From the NCBI GenBank assembly GCA_027886175.1, contig JAJNNQ010000031.1, forward strand, positions 2,766,501-2,830,500: DNA of 64,000 bases. Reading direction: 5' to 3'. This document shows, piece by piece, positions 21,437 through 33,196 of this stretch. The first letter of the stretch is position 1. Each line of letters begins with the position of its first letter. Made by a program: the position numbers and the translations under genes. Origin of the DNA: Phylloscopus collybita. Taxonomy: Eukaryota; Chordata; Aves; Passeriformes; Phylloscopidae. Under the pieces are notes generated by a model. It saw only the letters and a program-made list of their open reading frames with translations, had not been told where the DNA came from and did no database searches.

Positions 21437-22667
21437 TCTTGGGGAAAAGTTGGATTTAAGGCTTAGAATGTGGCAAATCCCAGAGAAGGGATCCTGTGGG
21501 AAGGAAGGATCTGTGAAGGTCCCTGCTGAGAATGTGATCCCTGATCAGCACATTGATTGTGGGGTTTTTTGTTTTTATTTAAAAAAAATCAAAAATATAT
21601 ATAAAAAAAGAGTTTTCCTCTCTTGCCCCGGAGTTGGAGAGCTCCAAGACTGCTTCAGGTTGTTGGGCCTGACAGGACAGAGATTTTATTGCACCTCTTC
21701 TTCATCTTCCTGAAGCTGGCTCTGACTGAGGACTTCTTTCCTGGAAAACCACTTGAGGAATAAGTATTTAAGACACATCTTGTTTTTTAGTGACTCCAGA
21801 CACAGGGGCATCTCAAAACTCGAGTGATTTCATATTTACCATTTATACTCTGCTGAAATTCCACAGAAGCCTGAAGTTTTAGCAGGACATTAATGCTGTT
21901 TCTTTTTTTTTTTTTTTTCCTATTCCTTCCATTTTCCTCCTGGATTAAGGATGGAGTTAAACCAACAGAAAGCTTTGGCCAGCCTGCCTCTGGCTACTGG
22001 TCTGTGTTGCACCCTGGTGTCACACAGTGGCTTTCAAGCCATAATTGAGCAGTTTCAGTTACTTTAAACTTTTATTTAAAGGCAGAGAATGGTGATGTGA
22101 TGCAGCTGAGTTTTGCTCTCAGCTATGGAGGCTCTCAATCAAGTCCTGCCTTTTCTCTTCCTGTTCTGGTGGATCTATGACTGAGGGATACAACATTTTC
22201 CACGTTGACCATGAAGGAAATGTGTGGCTGGTGCCTTCCAGGCCGTGGTTAGGGGCTGCTGGTTCTATAGAAAATTCAGTATTCAGCTGTTTCTGGCTAG
22301 TTTCTTCTCAATTCCTAAAATTCTTCCTTGCTGACAGTTTAAAAACTTGCTTTCTGTAATTTATGTCATCACTGAGGCTTGTGTCAGAAGAAATGTGTTT
22401 GGATTCCGAGCTAAATCCGGGAGCTGGCTTTGTGTTACTAAACCAGGAATAAATAACATTTGCCTTGAACGAGGCTCGAGCTCACCTATTGTGGTTGTGT
22501 TTGAGATCCTCAAAAAGCAGCAGGGGTGAATTTCAAGTTTGAAGTACTTCTGGGGTAGAGACTGCTGAAAATGGCTCTATCAAAGACACCCAGCATTAGT
22601 TTAGTGAAATGAGACCATAAATTTTGTCTGTGGGAAGTGAAAACTCAGGAACTCAGGAGTTCTGCTT
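21436..22667. other. Unique non-coding DNA
   Basis: Contains a T run near 21901-21918 and an A/T-rich stretch near 21560-21605. No gene or element recognised. Confidence 0.45.
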
Positions 22668-22702
22668 AAAAAAAAAAAAAAAAAGAAAAAAAAAAAAAAA
22701 AA
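22668..22702 (+). repeat. Poly-A run with one G
   Basis: A homopolymer interrupted by a single G at 22685, followed by GAAGGACTGG. Simple sequence. Confidence 0.9.
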
Positions 22703-22734
22703 GAAGGACTGGACCGGCAGCATCTTCCTCTCTG

Positions 22735-23250
22735 CCAGGTGATAAAGTTTCTTAATTACAGCCCCAGCTGCAATGAGAAGTCTTTGGGAATTGGACTGGG
22801 TTCATACAAGCACTTATCAGGAAATATAAATAGTTTATTTATTCATAGGGCAGCCACCAGCTTCTTGCTGCAGGATCTTGATGGACACTTGTGCTGTCTC
22901 AATCCACTCAATTCCAAGTTGTTCTTTTGTGCGAGAACTCGGTGGCAAAAGCGCTGCAATTTAATTTAGCACAATGTCTTTAAAACAATGATGTTTGTTT
23001 TTTTTTTTTTTTAAATGAATATTTTATATGTTGTGTTTAATTAAAATAAAAGTCTGCTACTGATCTAGGAGACGCAAAACAGACTCGAGCTCGTATTTAT
23101 GAAGTGTAACAATATTGGCAAGAAACAACTTATCTTGTTTATGAGACATTCCTCCCATTACTGCTCCAGATTGCAGACGTTTTATTGCTGAGCTTTCCAT
23201 GGTTTACAATTCAACAAATGGAGCGAAACTGTCAGCATGGAAATCAGGCT
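22735..23250. other. Candidate conserved non-coding element
   Basis: AT-rich, repeat-free block apart from a short T run at 22999. It has many retained CpGs in an AT context (GACTCGAGCTCGTATTTATG near 23083; GCGAGAACTCGG near 22931). TTTAATTTAGC and CTTAATTACAGC words are present. Reads like an enhancer, but conservation is untested. Confidence 0.35.
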
Positions 23251-23397
23251 GTAAATGTGGGTTTGGAGGAGCTGGCTTTCTGAGGGGAGTATTTACAGAT
23301 CAGAAGGGTTCCCCCCTCCCCGGTAAGGCCGCGCTCCGGGGGCTCCCTTGGGTTGGAATCCCTGCAGAGATGGAGCAGCCCTGGGGGAGCACTCTGA

Positions 23398-23808
23398 GAA
23401 TCATGGAGTGGGTGAGGTTGGAAAAGACCTCCCAGACTATTGAGTCCAACTGGCAAGGCCACCACTGCCCCACGTCCCCAAGTGCCACATGCACGTGGCT
23501 TGGGAATCCCTCCTGGGATGGGGACTCCACTGGGCAGCTGTGCCAGGGCTGGGCAGCTCTTTATAGGAAGAAATTTTCCCAATATCCAACCTGAGCCTCC
23601 CCTGGCCCAGCCTGAGTCTGTTCCCTCTCCTCCTGTCCCTGTTCCCTGGGAGCAGAGCCCAAATCCCCTGGGAGCACATCCCAAATCCCCTCCTGTCAGG
23701 GAGTTGTGCAGAGCTACAGGGTCCCCCCTGAGCCTCCTTTTTTTCCAGCCTGAACCTCTTTCCCAGCTCCCCCATCCGCTCCTCATCACACCTGAGCTCT
23801 TCCAAACA
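23398..23808 (-). mobile_element. CR1 LINE 3' region (~410 bp)
   Basis: Reverse-complement CR1 starting GAATCATGGAGTGGGTGAGG, with TTGAGTCCAACTGGCAAGGC, CCCCAAGTGCCACATGCACG, TCCCTGGGAGCAGAGCC and GAGCCTCC blocks. It reaches further 5' than most copies here. Frames up to 210 codons across it are antisense CR1. Confidence 0.93.
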
Positions 23809-23859
23809 CAACAGGCAAAAGGGTGAATTTTTGGCTTTTATTTCCAACGTGACACGTTT

Positions 23860-24079
23860 GAACCTGGCCTTGGATGTTTCCAGGGATCCAGGGGCAGCCC
23901 CAGCTTCTCTGGGCACTCTGTGCCAGGGCCTCCCCACCCTCCCAGCCCAGAATTCCTCCCCAGTATCCCACCTAACTCTGCCCTCTGTCATTGTGAATTC
24001 ATCCCCCCTTGTCCTGTCATTCCATTCCTTTGCAGAAAGCCCCTCTCCAGCTCTTTTGTTGTCCCCCATCAGGTACTGG
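23860..24079 (-). mobile_element. Second CR1 fragment
   Basis: A separate reverse-complement CR1 piece, since it repeats the same consensus interval already present in the preceding copy: CCTTGGATGTTTCCAGGGAT, then GCAGCCCCAGCTTCTCTGG. Its own 3' tail is missing, so it was truncated at both ends or joined by deletion. Confidence 0.88.
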
Positions 24080-25617
24080 GATATTTTGCTCTAATTAATG
24101 AAAACACGCCCAGATCAAAGTCCAACCTCAAACTTTTACATTTTCCACGTGTAGCCAGGGAGTTGCACATCTTTCCAGGATCCTCATTAGCGTGGAGGAT
24201 CTGTACCTGAGTAATATTCATAACAGCACTGCGAGCTGAAGGCTCTGCTGGGGGGAGATGTAATTAATTAAAGCAAGGCCCGGGTGATGCCAGCAGATCT
24301 TTCCCATTTTTCAGAAAGAAAAGGTGAGGTGAGCAGTGGGGTGGGTGTGCCATGCTCATTGCAGAGGCACTGGAAAAACAGTGATGGAAATTCATGGCAT
24401 TGTCCTTCCAGGCAGGGAACACAGCACAAAGGAATTCAAACCCTTGGTGATGAAAGCGGTCAGCTCACTCCTCTTCGGGGTAAATTTTCATGAGAAAATG
24501 GTTGTGTTCCTTCATATCCTCATTTATTCAATGGGCAGATGGAAAACAGGAGCACAATTGCTTAAATCCAGCTACAAAGAGGCAAAAACCCCCTGAGCAG
24601 TTTGATGCAGGACTTGTTTTTGAGACCTCCTGTCTCTCTTCCCTTCTCCGTTTCATCCTGAGCGTGTTCCCCGCTGCCAGATTCCTTCCGAGGTTTTACA
24701 GACGACTCCAAATCCAGAGATTCATTATCCTCTTACTCATTTTTTTTCACACAACAATATTTTGACCAGTTTAATCATCTGCATGGAGAGTGTGGAAGTC
24801 TTGGCAGCTACTTGGCATACTAAGATAGATTCCCAAAAAGACCAGATATGCTTCAGAAATGTTGGAGAAGGAAGAGAGGAGATGTAATTTGCTTATTAAT
24901 CATGCAGGAGAACAGACAGAGGAATGTCTCTGCTCCTCACTTACTTCTCTCCCTCTCCTCAAATTCTTTCTTGTCTGAATATCCAAATCACTTTAGGATA
25001 TAAATCCCTGCATTGTTGTTCCATGTGCAGTTGGCTCCATGTGGTCTTTAGAAAAGCTAAATGAGTTCCTTAAATGTCGCCCCGAGTTATTCTATGGATT
25101 TTTTTGTGGCTTCTAATAAAGTTATGTCAGTGCTGTTTCTAAATTTACATCATTTTAAGTCTGAACAGTGTAAGTTTTGAGTGCATAAAGTGATCAACAA
25201 CTCTTTAGGAAGATTCTTTTTTCTTGCCTTTTTCCTTGAGATAAAGGAGTGAAGTGTGCCCTCAGGCACGTTCTGTGACCTTTGTCTTCATTGGCCATTG
25301 GTCACTGATGCTCTTTTACCACTTCAAATTTCCAGTATTTTTTTTGATGAGATAAACAGGGCTGCTTTAGACAGTTGGATTCTTCTGGGTGGTAAATCCA
25401 TGAGAAATCCAGGCTGTATTAGACAAAGTCAAATGCCTTTTCCGTGTGAAATGGGAGGCGGTGTGAAATAACACAGCATGCACAAAGCTACTATTATGTG
25501 TTCTCTGATGTCTACACAGACAGACAAGTATCAGTGCAGAAAGTGATTATTCCAACATATTTCGAATCCATATGTTTATTCCTCCTTCCTCACAAGATGG
25601 CAGCTTGCATGGAATGA
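24080..25617. other. Unique non-coding DNA, partly enhancer-like
   Basis: The 24120-24310 interval (ATATTCATAACAGCACTGCG, ATGTAATTAATTAAAGC) is AT-rich and repeat-free and could be regulatory. The rest shows nothing recognisable. Confidence 0.4.
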
Positions 25618-25641
25618 AAAAAAAAGAAAAAAAAAAAAAAG
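25618..25641 (+). repeat. A-rich simple repeat
   Basis: A runs broken by a single G. No retrocopy body. Confidence 0.85.
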
Positions 25642-25998
25642 TGCAATAGGCTCAGATCCGTCGCAGTGTAAAAGCAGGAAGGTTCTGGAACAGGAGTGAT
25701 CTTAATATTGGCCTGGATGGATGGGACTGAATCTGCTCTCCTGGCTATGGAAAATCTTCAGGTTTGGGTGTTGAAGATTTAGAAGTGCCCAGAGCAGATT
25801 CTGGCATAGGGACTGACCAGTGGGTCATGGCATCCAACTGGAAAATAGAAAGGAATAAAGGAGACGAGGCGTTTGCAATGACTGACAGCTGCTGTGTTAT
25901 TCCTGTCTTTCCAAGGAGTTTCTTAGTGAACCAGATAGAAAAGTACAAAGCTCTGTGCTGGGATCTGCAGCCTGGCCTAGGCTGGGCTTCCTGGTGTC
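25642..25998. other. Unique non-coding DNA
   Basis: Nothing recognised. Directly borders the LTR target site. Confidence 0.45.
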
Positions 25999-26004
25999 AG
26001 GCAG

Positions 26005-26559
26005 TATTAGAAGACACGCTTGTAGTCCGGCGAGAGAGATGACCTGAAGATCAGGATCTCTGGAACACGTGCTTTATTGGTCGTGGGGAGGCAGCCTGAC
26101 TGGGGAAGGGTCCAGGGATCCAGTGCAAAGTCCAAGAGGGTCCAAGGGAAGGCACGCAAAGAGGCTGAGCTCCTTGTTACATTCCATTTTAACCCTTTCT
26201 ATCATGAATATGCTAATGAACATTAACCAATCACCTTAAGATACAAAACCTACAGAATCTACATACAGCCTATGGGAGCTACAACATTACAATCCTACTC
26301 TACATACCAAAACCTGTGAAACCCACCTTATCCCTGATACCTGAGAAGGTGCAGCCTTTCATTCATCCTTTTGTCTTGGCAGGGGTGTCACTGACCCCAC
26401 CCAGCCAAAGCCTTTCAGCTGCTTAATCACCTTCTTCCTGTCCATGCTTACAGTTCAAACTTTGCTTCTAATTCTATTCCTCTTGTGGGTTTCATAGTTT
26501 TAGAATCTTTTACTATTAAATTATCTCTGCAGGGCCTAGCTACTTCATCCTCCCCAACA
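26005..26559 (-). mobile_element. Solo LTR of an endogenous retrovirus (555 bp)
   Basis: On the minus strand the element begins TGTTGGGGAGG and carries AATAAA (TTTATT at 26073-26078 on +) ahead of a short 3' segment. It is bracketed by the direct repeat AGGCAG at 25999-26004 and 26560-26565. The distal terminus reads TA on the + strand rather than TG, so one terminal base has probably mutated. No gag, pol or env sequence adjoins it. Confidence 0.8.
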
Positions 26560-26646
26560 AGGCAGTGCAGATGGAATGGAGGAGCTCAGCGGGCTTTGGA
26601 CATGCATGGAGCAAAGTCAGTTGGGTAGGGGCAGAAGAAATTTAGC

Positions 26647-26778
26647 AAATCATGGAATGGTTGGCGTTGAAGGGACCTTAAAGGTCACCTAATCCCACCC
26701 CTGCCATGGGCAGGGACACCTCCCACTATCCCAGGCGGCTCCAAGTCCCATCCAGCCTGGCCTGGGACACTCCCAGGG
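26647..26778 (-). mobile_element. CR1 LINE 3' fragment
   Basis: Reverse-complement CR1: AAATCATGGAATGGTTGGCG, GGGACCTTAAAGGTCACC, CCATGGGCAGGGACACCTCC and CCAGCCTGGCCTGGGACAC. The terminal blocks are well preserved. Confidence 0.94.
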
Positions 26779-28477
26779 TTACCTCAGTTAACACATGACA
26801 CACTGAAATCTCATGAGTGACACTGGTAATGCCTCAAATAAATGCTGTGCTCTGCCGAAGGGGGATAAGAAGTTGTTCTTTGCTCTCCATTCCTTTGGTC
26901 ATGCTGCTTGTTTGGTTTTCCAGTGGGAAATTTCTCTCCAAACCAACTCTTCTGGATTGAACAACCTTTAGCAGAATATAGGGGAGCATTTCAAAGCTCG
27001 TGTTCGCTGCAAGGCTTCACAAAAGAAACAATTTAGTCCCTGTTAATTTGTCAGAAGTTCTTCTTTGATTATTTCTGAATATCCCACCTGGAATCCATCA
27101 TTCAGTTGCAATCCTCGACCCGTCCCCAGCAGTCAGTGAGAAAAATATTACTCTAAATTCTGATAATTAGCTATGGCCTCCTCATTTTTCTCATTTCTTT
27201 TTTTTTTTTTCAGTGCCAATTTATAATTTATATTTCACTCCTCTCCTGTTTGGGAGAAAAACCCCCTCCTTTGTGGGTTTGGGTTTTTTTTTTCCCCTCT
27301 TCTCCAAAAAAATTCAACTTCTTTCCCTGCTTTCAGATGTTTCTGGAATTTTTCGAGGTTCACGATCCTCTGCAGATCATGCCACAGAAAACAATGATAA
27401 TTATGTTAATCATTACCCAAGCCTGGTGTGCTCACATTTTGTGCTGTCACCTGCAGCTCCTTTGGAGCTGTTATTTATTCCCAGATCCAGGAGCACCACA
27501 GGGTGTCTGGGCACATGTTAGATCTGGAGACCACTGAGTTTGTCAGTGGAAGCTTTTAGCTCTAATCTCAGCTTTGGATGGCTCAGAATGAAAAGAGGAT
27601 GGGGAGCCTTTCTTCCCTTCCCTCACTTCCACCACTCCTTGTGCCTTCACTAAATTTTCTCCCAGGCTTTATCCCAGGGCTTTTATCCCTTTCTGCTCTC
27701 TCTCCCACCTCACCTCTCCCCCCTGCTGATCCCACTGTTCCAGAGGATGAATTCTCCAACCCCCAACTCCATTTCCACTGCCTGTCCTTCGCCTGTGCCT
27801 CCTGTCAGGGTGGGTTTTTTTGTGACATTAAAGGCATTGCAGGGACCTATTTTAATTCCCAGTCCTGTGATCCATCTGAAGACGCCTCGCTTTTACGTCG
27901 GCTGCTCCGAGTGCAGGAGCAAAAAAATGCTTTTACGTAGGAAAAGATTGAGAAGAAAGGTCTCAAAAGCTGGGAAAGCTGTTCTGCTTCCCTGGCACAG
28001 GGAGTCACTTCCACTGAGTTCAGCTCAGACTTCTGGCAGCCTGTTAAGCTCAGTGTTGCTGAGCTCAGTTCTAGTACGTGTGTAATTATTTACCAGAAGT
28101 ATTTCTTGTCTTGCTAAGTCGCAGGTGCCAAGTTCCAGTTCCATTTGCAGTTACGATCCTGTACTTGTGGACATTCCAGCGTATCTGGAGAGCAGATAAA
28201 TTCCTCAGATAATTTTATTTTTGATTGATTTTTGTGTTTTAGTAACGTTAAGTGGTGATCTATCCAAATATGTGACCGCAAAACTGCATTCGAAGGTTGC
28301 AAATCCAACTGTTGCAAACACAGAATATCTATTCAGGAAAAGAAACAAACCAAACCAACAAAACCCCCTTGAAATGTCATTTTAAATGTTTGGAAAAAGT
28401 TAAATTCATCTCTAATGGGCTGTCTAGAATGATCCATGCTCAGGGTAATATTTACATCTTTCTGTGGGTAGGGATGG
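26779..28477. other. Unique non-coding DNA
   Basis: About 1.7 kb without recognised elements. 27560-27740 is a pyrimidine-rich patch. Frames of 102-120 codons at 27213-27940 have no recognisable domain and run through low-complexity C/T-rich sequence. Confidence 0.45.
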
Positions 28478-28560
28478 GTGGCACTGCTGCCCTTGGCAGG
28501 GGTTGGAATGAGATGAGCTTTAAGGTCCCTTCAACCCAAACCATTTGGGGATTCTGTGAT
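28478..28560 (+). mobile_element. CR1 LINE 3' end, short
   Basis: Forward CR1 terminal ~80 bp: CCTTGGCAGGGGTTGGAATG, TTTAAGGTCCCTTCAACCC and AAACCATTTGGGGATTCTGTG. A trinucleotide microsatellite lies just downstream of the tail. Confidence 0.9.
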
Positions 28561-28574
28561 CCCAAATGAAGATA

Positions 28575-28575
<1 letters not shown>

Positions 28576-28613
<38 letters not shown>
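28576..28613. repeat. (TAA)n microsatellite
   Basis: About 12 TAA units some 15 bp past a CR1 3' end, perhaps seeded by the A/T-rich CR1 junction. Confidence 0.95.
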
Positions 28614-29310
28614 GAAAACAACCACTTTCTTCTGTCAGCAACACTTGCACGTGTGCTAAAGGCACTGTAACAGGCTGTCGTGCTTTCTAATGACTGTAAT
28701 TCATCATGGGAAGCCATCAGTTTGGAAATAAAATATTGCTCTGTGGCATGGAGATTGATGACCATGGCCTGGTTATTGATTGCACTAGAAAAAAAAAAAA
28801 AAAAAAAAAAAGGGGTAAAAATTAATTTTTTGCAAGCTGGTAGCACCAGGATAACTGATTCGAAATCTGCCATTTTCCTTTTTTACAGTTCTCTGTAATG
28901 TGGCTGCAACATGGGAAGAGACAGAAAATATGGTGTTATTGTGCAAAAGCCAACTTCATATTATTTTCTTTCCATATGTTTTTCAGTGCATTAAATATTT
29001 AAAACAGTGTCATCACTCCTCAGAAATGAATATACCTGTCACTCACCCCTATTAGATTTTGAAGAGCCCAGGTTTCTGTAGTAAAACCTTTCTGACATAA
29101 GAGCAGAGCTGATGGAACAAAACACAGAGGAGGGCAGCGTGCTTTTTTTAAGCTGAATAATTTGGATGACATGCCATTTTCTCATTTCTGCTTGTTTAGT
29201 TTGGATGGAGGGCAGCAGATTCTTGACTCTTGAACTTTGTAGTGTCTCTGGTGAGGGGAGAACCAGGCCTTAACAAAATAAAGACCTTGGACTAAGGACA
29301 GGTCGGGGAA
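28614..29310. other. Unique AT-rich DNA
   Basis: A run at 28790-28811. No other feature recognised. Confidence 0.45.
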
Positions 29311-29550
29311 TCCCAGAATCCCAGGATCACTGAGGTTGGAAAAGACCTCCAGGGCCATCAAGTCCAAGCTGTGCCCAATCCCCAACTTGTCACCAGCCCT
29401 GAGCACTGAGTGCCACCTCCAGGTTTTCCTTGGACACCTCCAGGGCTGGGGACTCCACCACCTCCCAACACTTGACAGCGCTTTCCATGAAGAAATTCCT
29501 CCTGATGTCCAACCTGAACCTCCCCTAGCACAGTGTGAGGCATTCTCCTG
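29311..29550 (-). mobile_element. CR1 LINE 3' region (~240 bp)
   Basis: Reverse-complement CR1 beginning CCCAGAATCCCAGGATCACT, then GAGGTTGGAAAAGACCTCCA, CATCAAGTCCAAGC, GACTCCACCACCTCCC and GTCCAACCTGAACCTCCCCT. A distinct subfamily from the CATGGGCAGGGACACC type, to which the 33.6- and 60.4-kb copies also bear similarity. Confidence 0.93.
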
Positions 29551-30377
29551 ATGGACAGGTCCGTAAAACCTCAATTCAAACAGAAATTAGGGTTGAAGGT
29601 CATGGCAACATTGGAGTGGTTGCTACAAAATGGACCAAGAGATCCATGGATGAATTTGGTCTCTCTTCCTTATTTGGGAATAGCAACTGAGAAGGTTTCC
29701 CATAAATCTGAGTCACAATTATTGTGGATCAAATCATGTGCATTCTGTACATTTCAGTGACTTCCAAATTCAGCAGTTTGGTTTGATTCCCAGTGGGGTA
29801 GCCATGGTTACATCCACCCCAAAGTCATCTCCACTCTGGAAAAAAAAATATATGTATATGACCTTAATGTCTTTTTGTCAAAGTAGGAAAGCACTGAGAC
29901 ATTTCCAAGGATCTGTATTTGCTCAATTCCAAATTGCCTTTCTAAAAATACGATTGTGAACTCCTTGGGAGTTAGAAGGAAGGCTTCTATTTCAGAAGGC
30001 ACATTTTAAAGCAGTTTTAGGCTGAAGTGAGGCCTAAAATTCTGGTCTTTAGTTCTTATCATGGAGACACAGGGAATATAAATCCAGTGGTCATCGGTGG
30101 CTTACAGTGATCAAAATAAAGAATATTTTCAGATCTTCCTCCACTTCAGCTGCTACTGATCTTAAAGGAACTCAGCATCTTTCTTCATCTGCAAAGTCAA
30201 GGACCACACTGTTCCATTAATTCCGTTGTATTTTGGGGAGCCAGTTAGAGGAGAATTTGTTTTGGACCCTTTTACCCCCAGTGGCAGACTCAGATGTGGC
30301 TTTTCATTCTTGTTTGCCTCCACACTTGCAAATTACTAAACAGTTTAAGAATTAGAAACCAAATGAATGTCAGTGGT
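29551..30377. other. Unique non-coding DNA
   Basis: Nothing recognised. Confidence 0.45.
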
Positions 30378-30655
30378 TCTCTGGAGAAGAGGAGGCTCAG
30401 GGGAACCTCAGTGATCTCTACCACCCTGACAGGAAGGCGGAGTGGGGTGGGGGTCAGGCTCCTTTGTTGTGTCCCAAGTGAAAGGACAAGAGGAAATGGC
30501 CTTAAGCTTCACCAGGATGAGATATCAGGAAAAAAAAATATTCCCTGCAGGTGTGTTCAGACACTGGAATAATTTCCCCAGGGAGGTGGTGGAGTCAGCA
30601 CCTCTGGAAGTGTTCCAGAGGGGCCAGGATGTGGCCCTTGGGGACGTGGTGCATC
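30378..30655 (+). mobile_element. CR1 LINE fragment lacking its 3' tail
   Basis: Forward CR1: TGGAGAAGAGGAGGCTCAGG, CCACCCTGACAGGAAGG, AGAGGAAATGGCCTTAAGCT and GGGAGGTGGTGGAGTCA. It ends near GACGTGGTGCATCCCACC without the expected TTCCAACC...ATTCTRTG end, so the tail was deleted or has decayed. Confidence 0.9.
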
Positions 30656-30997
30656 CCACCCACCCCATATTTATATAGGCGTTGCTCTGCTGAGTTCCAA
30701 AAATATTTGAGTTAAAAAATAAATAAATCCAACGTGTCCAGTCAAGGATTTGTTCTAAGCACCACCTACAGCTCCCAGGGTTTTGTTCCATTTTAATTTT
30801 GTTTTCGCACTACAAAGAGAAGCCTTTGTTTGCACTCGGGAAGAGCACCTGTGGAATCTTTAAACGTTTTCAGGCATGTTTGAAAAGCTCAGCCTGGTGG
30901 TGAAGATTTAATCTATCAAAGTGGTATAAATAATGTAGACATAGCCTTAGGTGTCACTTCTTCCCCTTGCAGGTCGGAAAAGAACAGAAGCATCACT
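30656..30997. other. Unique AT-rich DNA
   Basis: Nothing recognised. Confidence 0.4.
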
Positions 30998-31234
30998 CTG
31001 GTGCATTTTAAAATATTGCTCAGGCAAGAGCAGTGAAAGATCCTGGGCTGGCCTTGAATTATGTGTCTATTTATTACTGATTATTTATTAGGGCCAAAAC
31101 CACACTTACAAACCACCAGGATCCAGACCAACATAAACAGCAAAATAATGCCCTATTAAAAACCCTAAAAAAGTCACAGGTTTACCTCTAAAGGTTTTGC
31201 TTTTCAAGCAATTAAAAGGAATTACTCAGCAGAG
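30998..31234 (+). repeat. Local direct duplication, copy 1
   Basis: About 237 bp matching 32690-32917, from CTGGTGCATTTTAAAATATTG to GGAATTACTCAGCAGAG. Copy 2 lacks an AGAGCAGTGAA stretch present here; other differences are scattered. It begins TGG and contains no polyadenylation signal or flanking target duplication, so an LTR pair is unlikely. Confidence 0.93.
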
Positions 31235-32237
31235 GTTAATTGATTTATGTTTGACTGCTGACGTGGTGCTTGACGGGTGTCTCTGGAGAACTAAATCTCC
31301 AAGACAAAGCCACCTTTGTGTAAGATTTAAGTGAAAATACCTGCAGTGTGCAACATGAAATGTCCTTGCAGAGTTCCAAAATAATCATGTTTTGCCAAAA
31401 GTCTGTTTTCACAACAGAATCCAGGAAAACAGCTGCAGGTTTTGTTATGGATGTGCTCCAGAGTGAGCTCACAGATCCCGTGAGGTTCCCCTGGTGTGGA
31501 GAGGTTATTCATAAACAGAAAAATAAACAACTCCAAAACTTCCCTACCCATTTTTATTAAATATCTGCATTTCCTCTCAATGTCTTGAGAGTTGTCTTTT
31601 AGCCTGGGCATTGATGTGTTGTGAATTCTGATCCATTTAATCAGCCTAAACTCCAGTATTTCACACAGTATTGTGTTTATCACACCTGGATTCAGAAAGA
31701 TGTTTCCCACTCCAGAAAAAATGATTGGGAAAGGTGATAATTCATGGGTGAATGGTTCAAGTGGAGGGAGAACCAATGAAGATTGGATGGGATGTACAAC
31801 TGGTGAGGTGCTTCATGTGCAGCTCCTTTGATAGGACAAAAAGTGTCATTTCTTTCCCTAAAATCTGAGTGTGTGAGAAGTTCATTTTATAACATAAAAA
31901 TTAGAGTTGAAAAAATCATATTTATCTGTTGCTGTCTGGGCTGCACAAATATCCTGCTTAGTGTGTTTGCCAGGTGTTTGTTCCAAAGTAAGAGTGCAGC
32001 TCCCAAACTGGGAAAAACGTTTGAAAAATGGGTTTGGGGAGTGGTTTGTGTTGCTGGGAATCAGCACTGGTGTCACTGTAGGACATGAAAGAAGGATGAG
32101 AGGTTCCAAATATTTCAGAAGGCAAAGACCATAGAAAAAAGGCTTTATGGCCTAATTGTTACTACCTTTTATAAGGTGTTCTGATACAGACTTAACATGA
32201 TCGGTGAATAGGAAGGACACCTCGCTAATCCATGGGT
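31235..32237. other. Unique DNA between the direct repeats
   Basis: AT-rich. A 149-codon minus frame at 31327-31776 has no recognisable domain. There are no retroviral motifs. Confidence 0.45.
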
Positions 32238-32660
32238 TAAACTAGAGAAACAACAAACACCACCTGGGGAGAGATTGTTTGGAGAGAGGAGACTTGTTTA
32301 CCAAGATATTTTTTTTTTTTGAGAAGAAGCCTTCTTGAGAATTTTTTTCCTTGGGAAAAGTTAGCAGCTGCTAGCAGCCTAAAATCTCTCAGGCCCAGAA
32401 ATATCAGACCCACACATGGGGTTTGTGGGGGAGCTTGGGGGGTCTCTCTCTGGGCTCTGTGCCAGTGCAAAGGGGTCCCCAAAGATGGGTGGGATGGAGG
32501 GGAGGCTGTGCTTCGAGGGGCCTTGGGGCACATCCTGAGGGCTCCTTTTCCAACCTGTGCTCCCAGACAGAGCTGGAGCACTGTGAGTGAAACGCTGACC
32601 CCACGTACCCAAAGGAACTGCAAGCCCAGACTCACCAGACACCTGCTCCTCCTCTAATTT
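32238..32660. other. GC-richer block of unknown origin
   Basis: About 420 bp with G-rich runs near 32415-32440 and a 132-codon minus frame (32237-32635) without known domains. It differs in composition from both flanks and lies just before duplication copy 2. It could be an old retroelement fragment, but I cannot place it. Confidence 0.4.
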
Positions 32661-32689
32661 AGCTGTTCAAGGGGTGCATTTTAAATATT

Positions 32690-32917
32690 CTGGTGCAGTT
32701 TAAAATATTGCTCAGGCAGATCCTGGGCTGGCCTTGAATTATGTGTCTATTTATTACTGATTATTTATAAAGACCAAAACCACACTTACAAACTACCAGG
32801 ATCCAGACCAACATAAACAGCAAAATAATGCCCTATTAAAAACCCCCCAAAAAAGGTCACAGGTTTACCTCTAAAGGCTTTGCTTTTCAAGTAATTAAAA
32901 GGAATTACTCAGCAGAG
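32690..32917 (+). repeat. Local direct duplication, copy 2
   Basis: Second copy of 30998-31234. It is preceded by GTGCATTTTAAATATT, an additional short imperfect repeat of its own first bases, so the junction itself shows slippage or repeated template switching. Confidence 0.93.
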
Positions 32918-33166
32918 TAAGAAAGCCTGTGGAGGGTGTTGCTGTCATGTCTTGTTCCTGTCACCTTCTGGGCGTTGGAGAGGTGGCTCTGGAGGGTCTG
33001 CTTTGTCCACAAGGCATTTCTCCATCTCACCCTGTGAAACAGAGCTATCCCACCTGACTCGCAGCAGCCCTCATTCCTGAAGGCTCAAAAGGTTCAAAGA
33101 ACCCGTGGGGATTCAGGAAAATCTGAGGCTGAAACTTTTATCCTTGGAAATCTGTGGGAGATTGGC
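32918..33166. other. Unique non-coding DNA
   Basis: Nothing recognised. Confidence 0.4.
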
Positions 33167-33196
33167 CGCGGATGACGGCGGCGTCTGACCCGCGCG
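33167..33196. other. Second CpG-dense micro-patch
   Basis: Seven to eight CpGs fall within 30 bp (GCCGCGGATGACGGCGGCG, then CCGCGCGG). Further CpGs continue at lower density to about 33350. No promoter or exon is recognised beside it. Confidence 0.55.

Noticed and set aside
23437..24069. 210-codon minus-strand frame
   Set aside because: It reads through two adjacent CR1 fragments. Related frames recur in other CR1 copies, and no real protein is implied.
30998..32917. Pair of ~235-bp repeats as LTRs of a small retroelement
   Set aside because: No TG...CA termini with a target duplication, no polyadenylation signal in the repeats, and no primer-binding or polypurine tract noticed.
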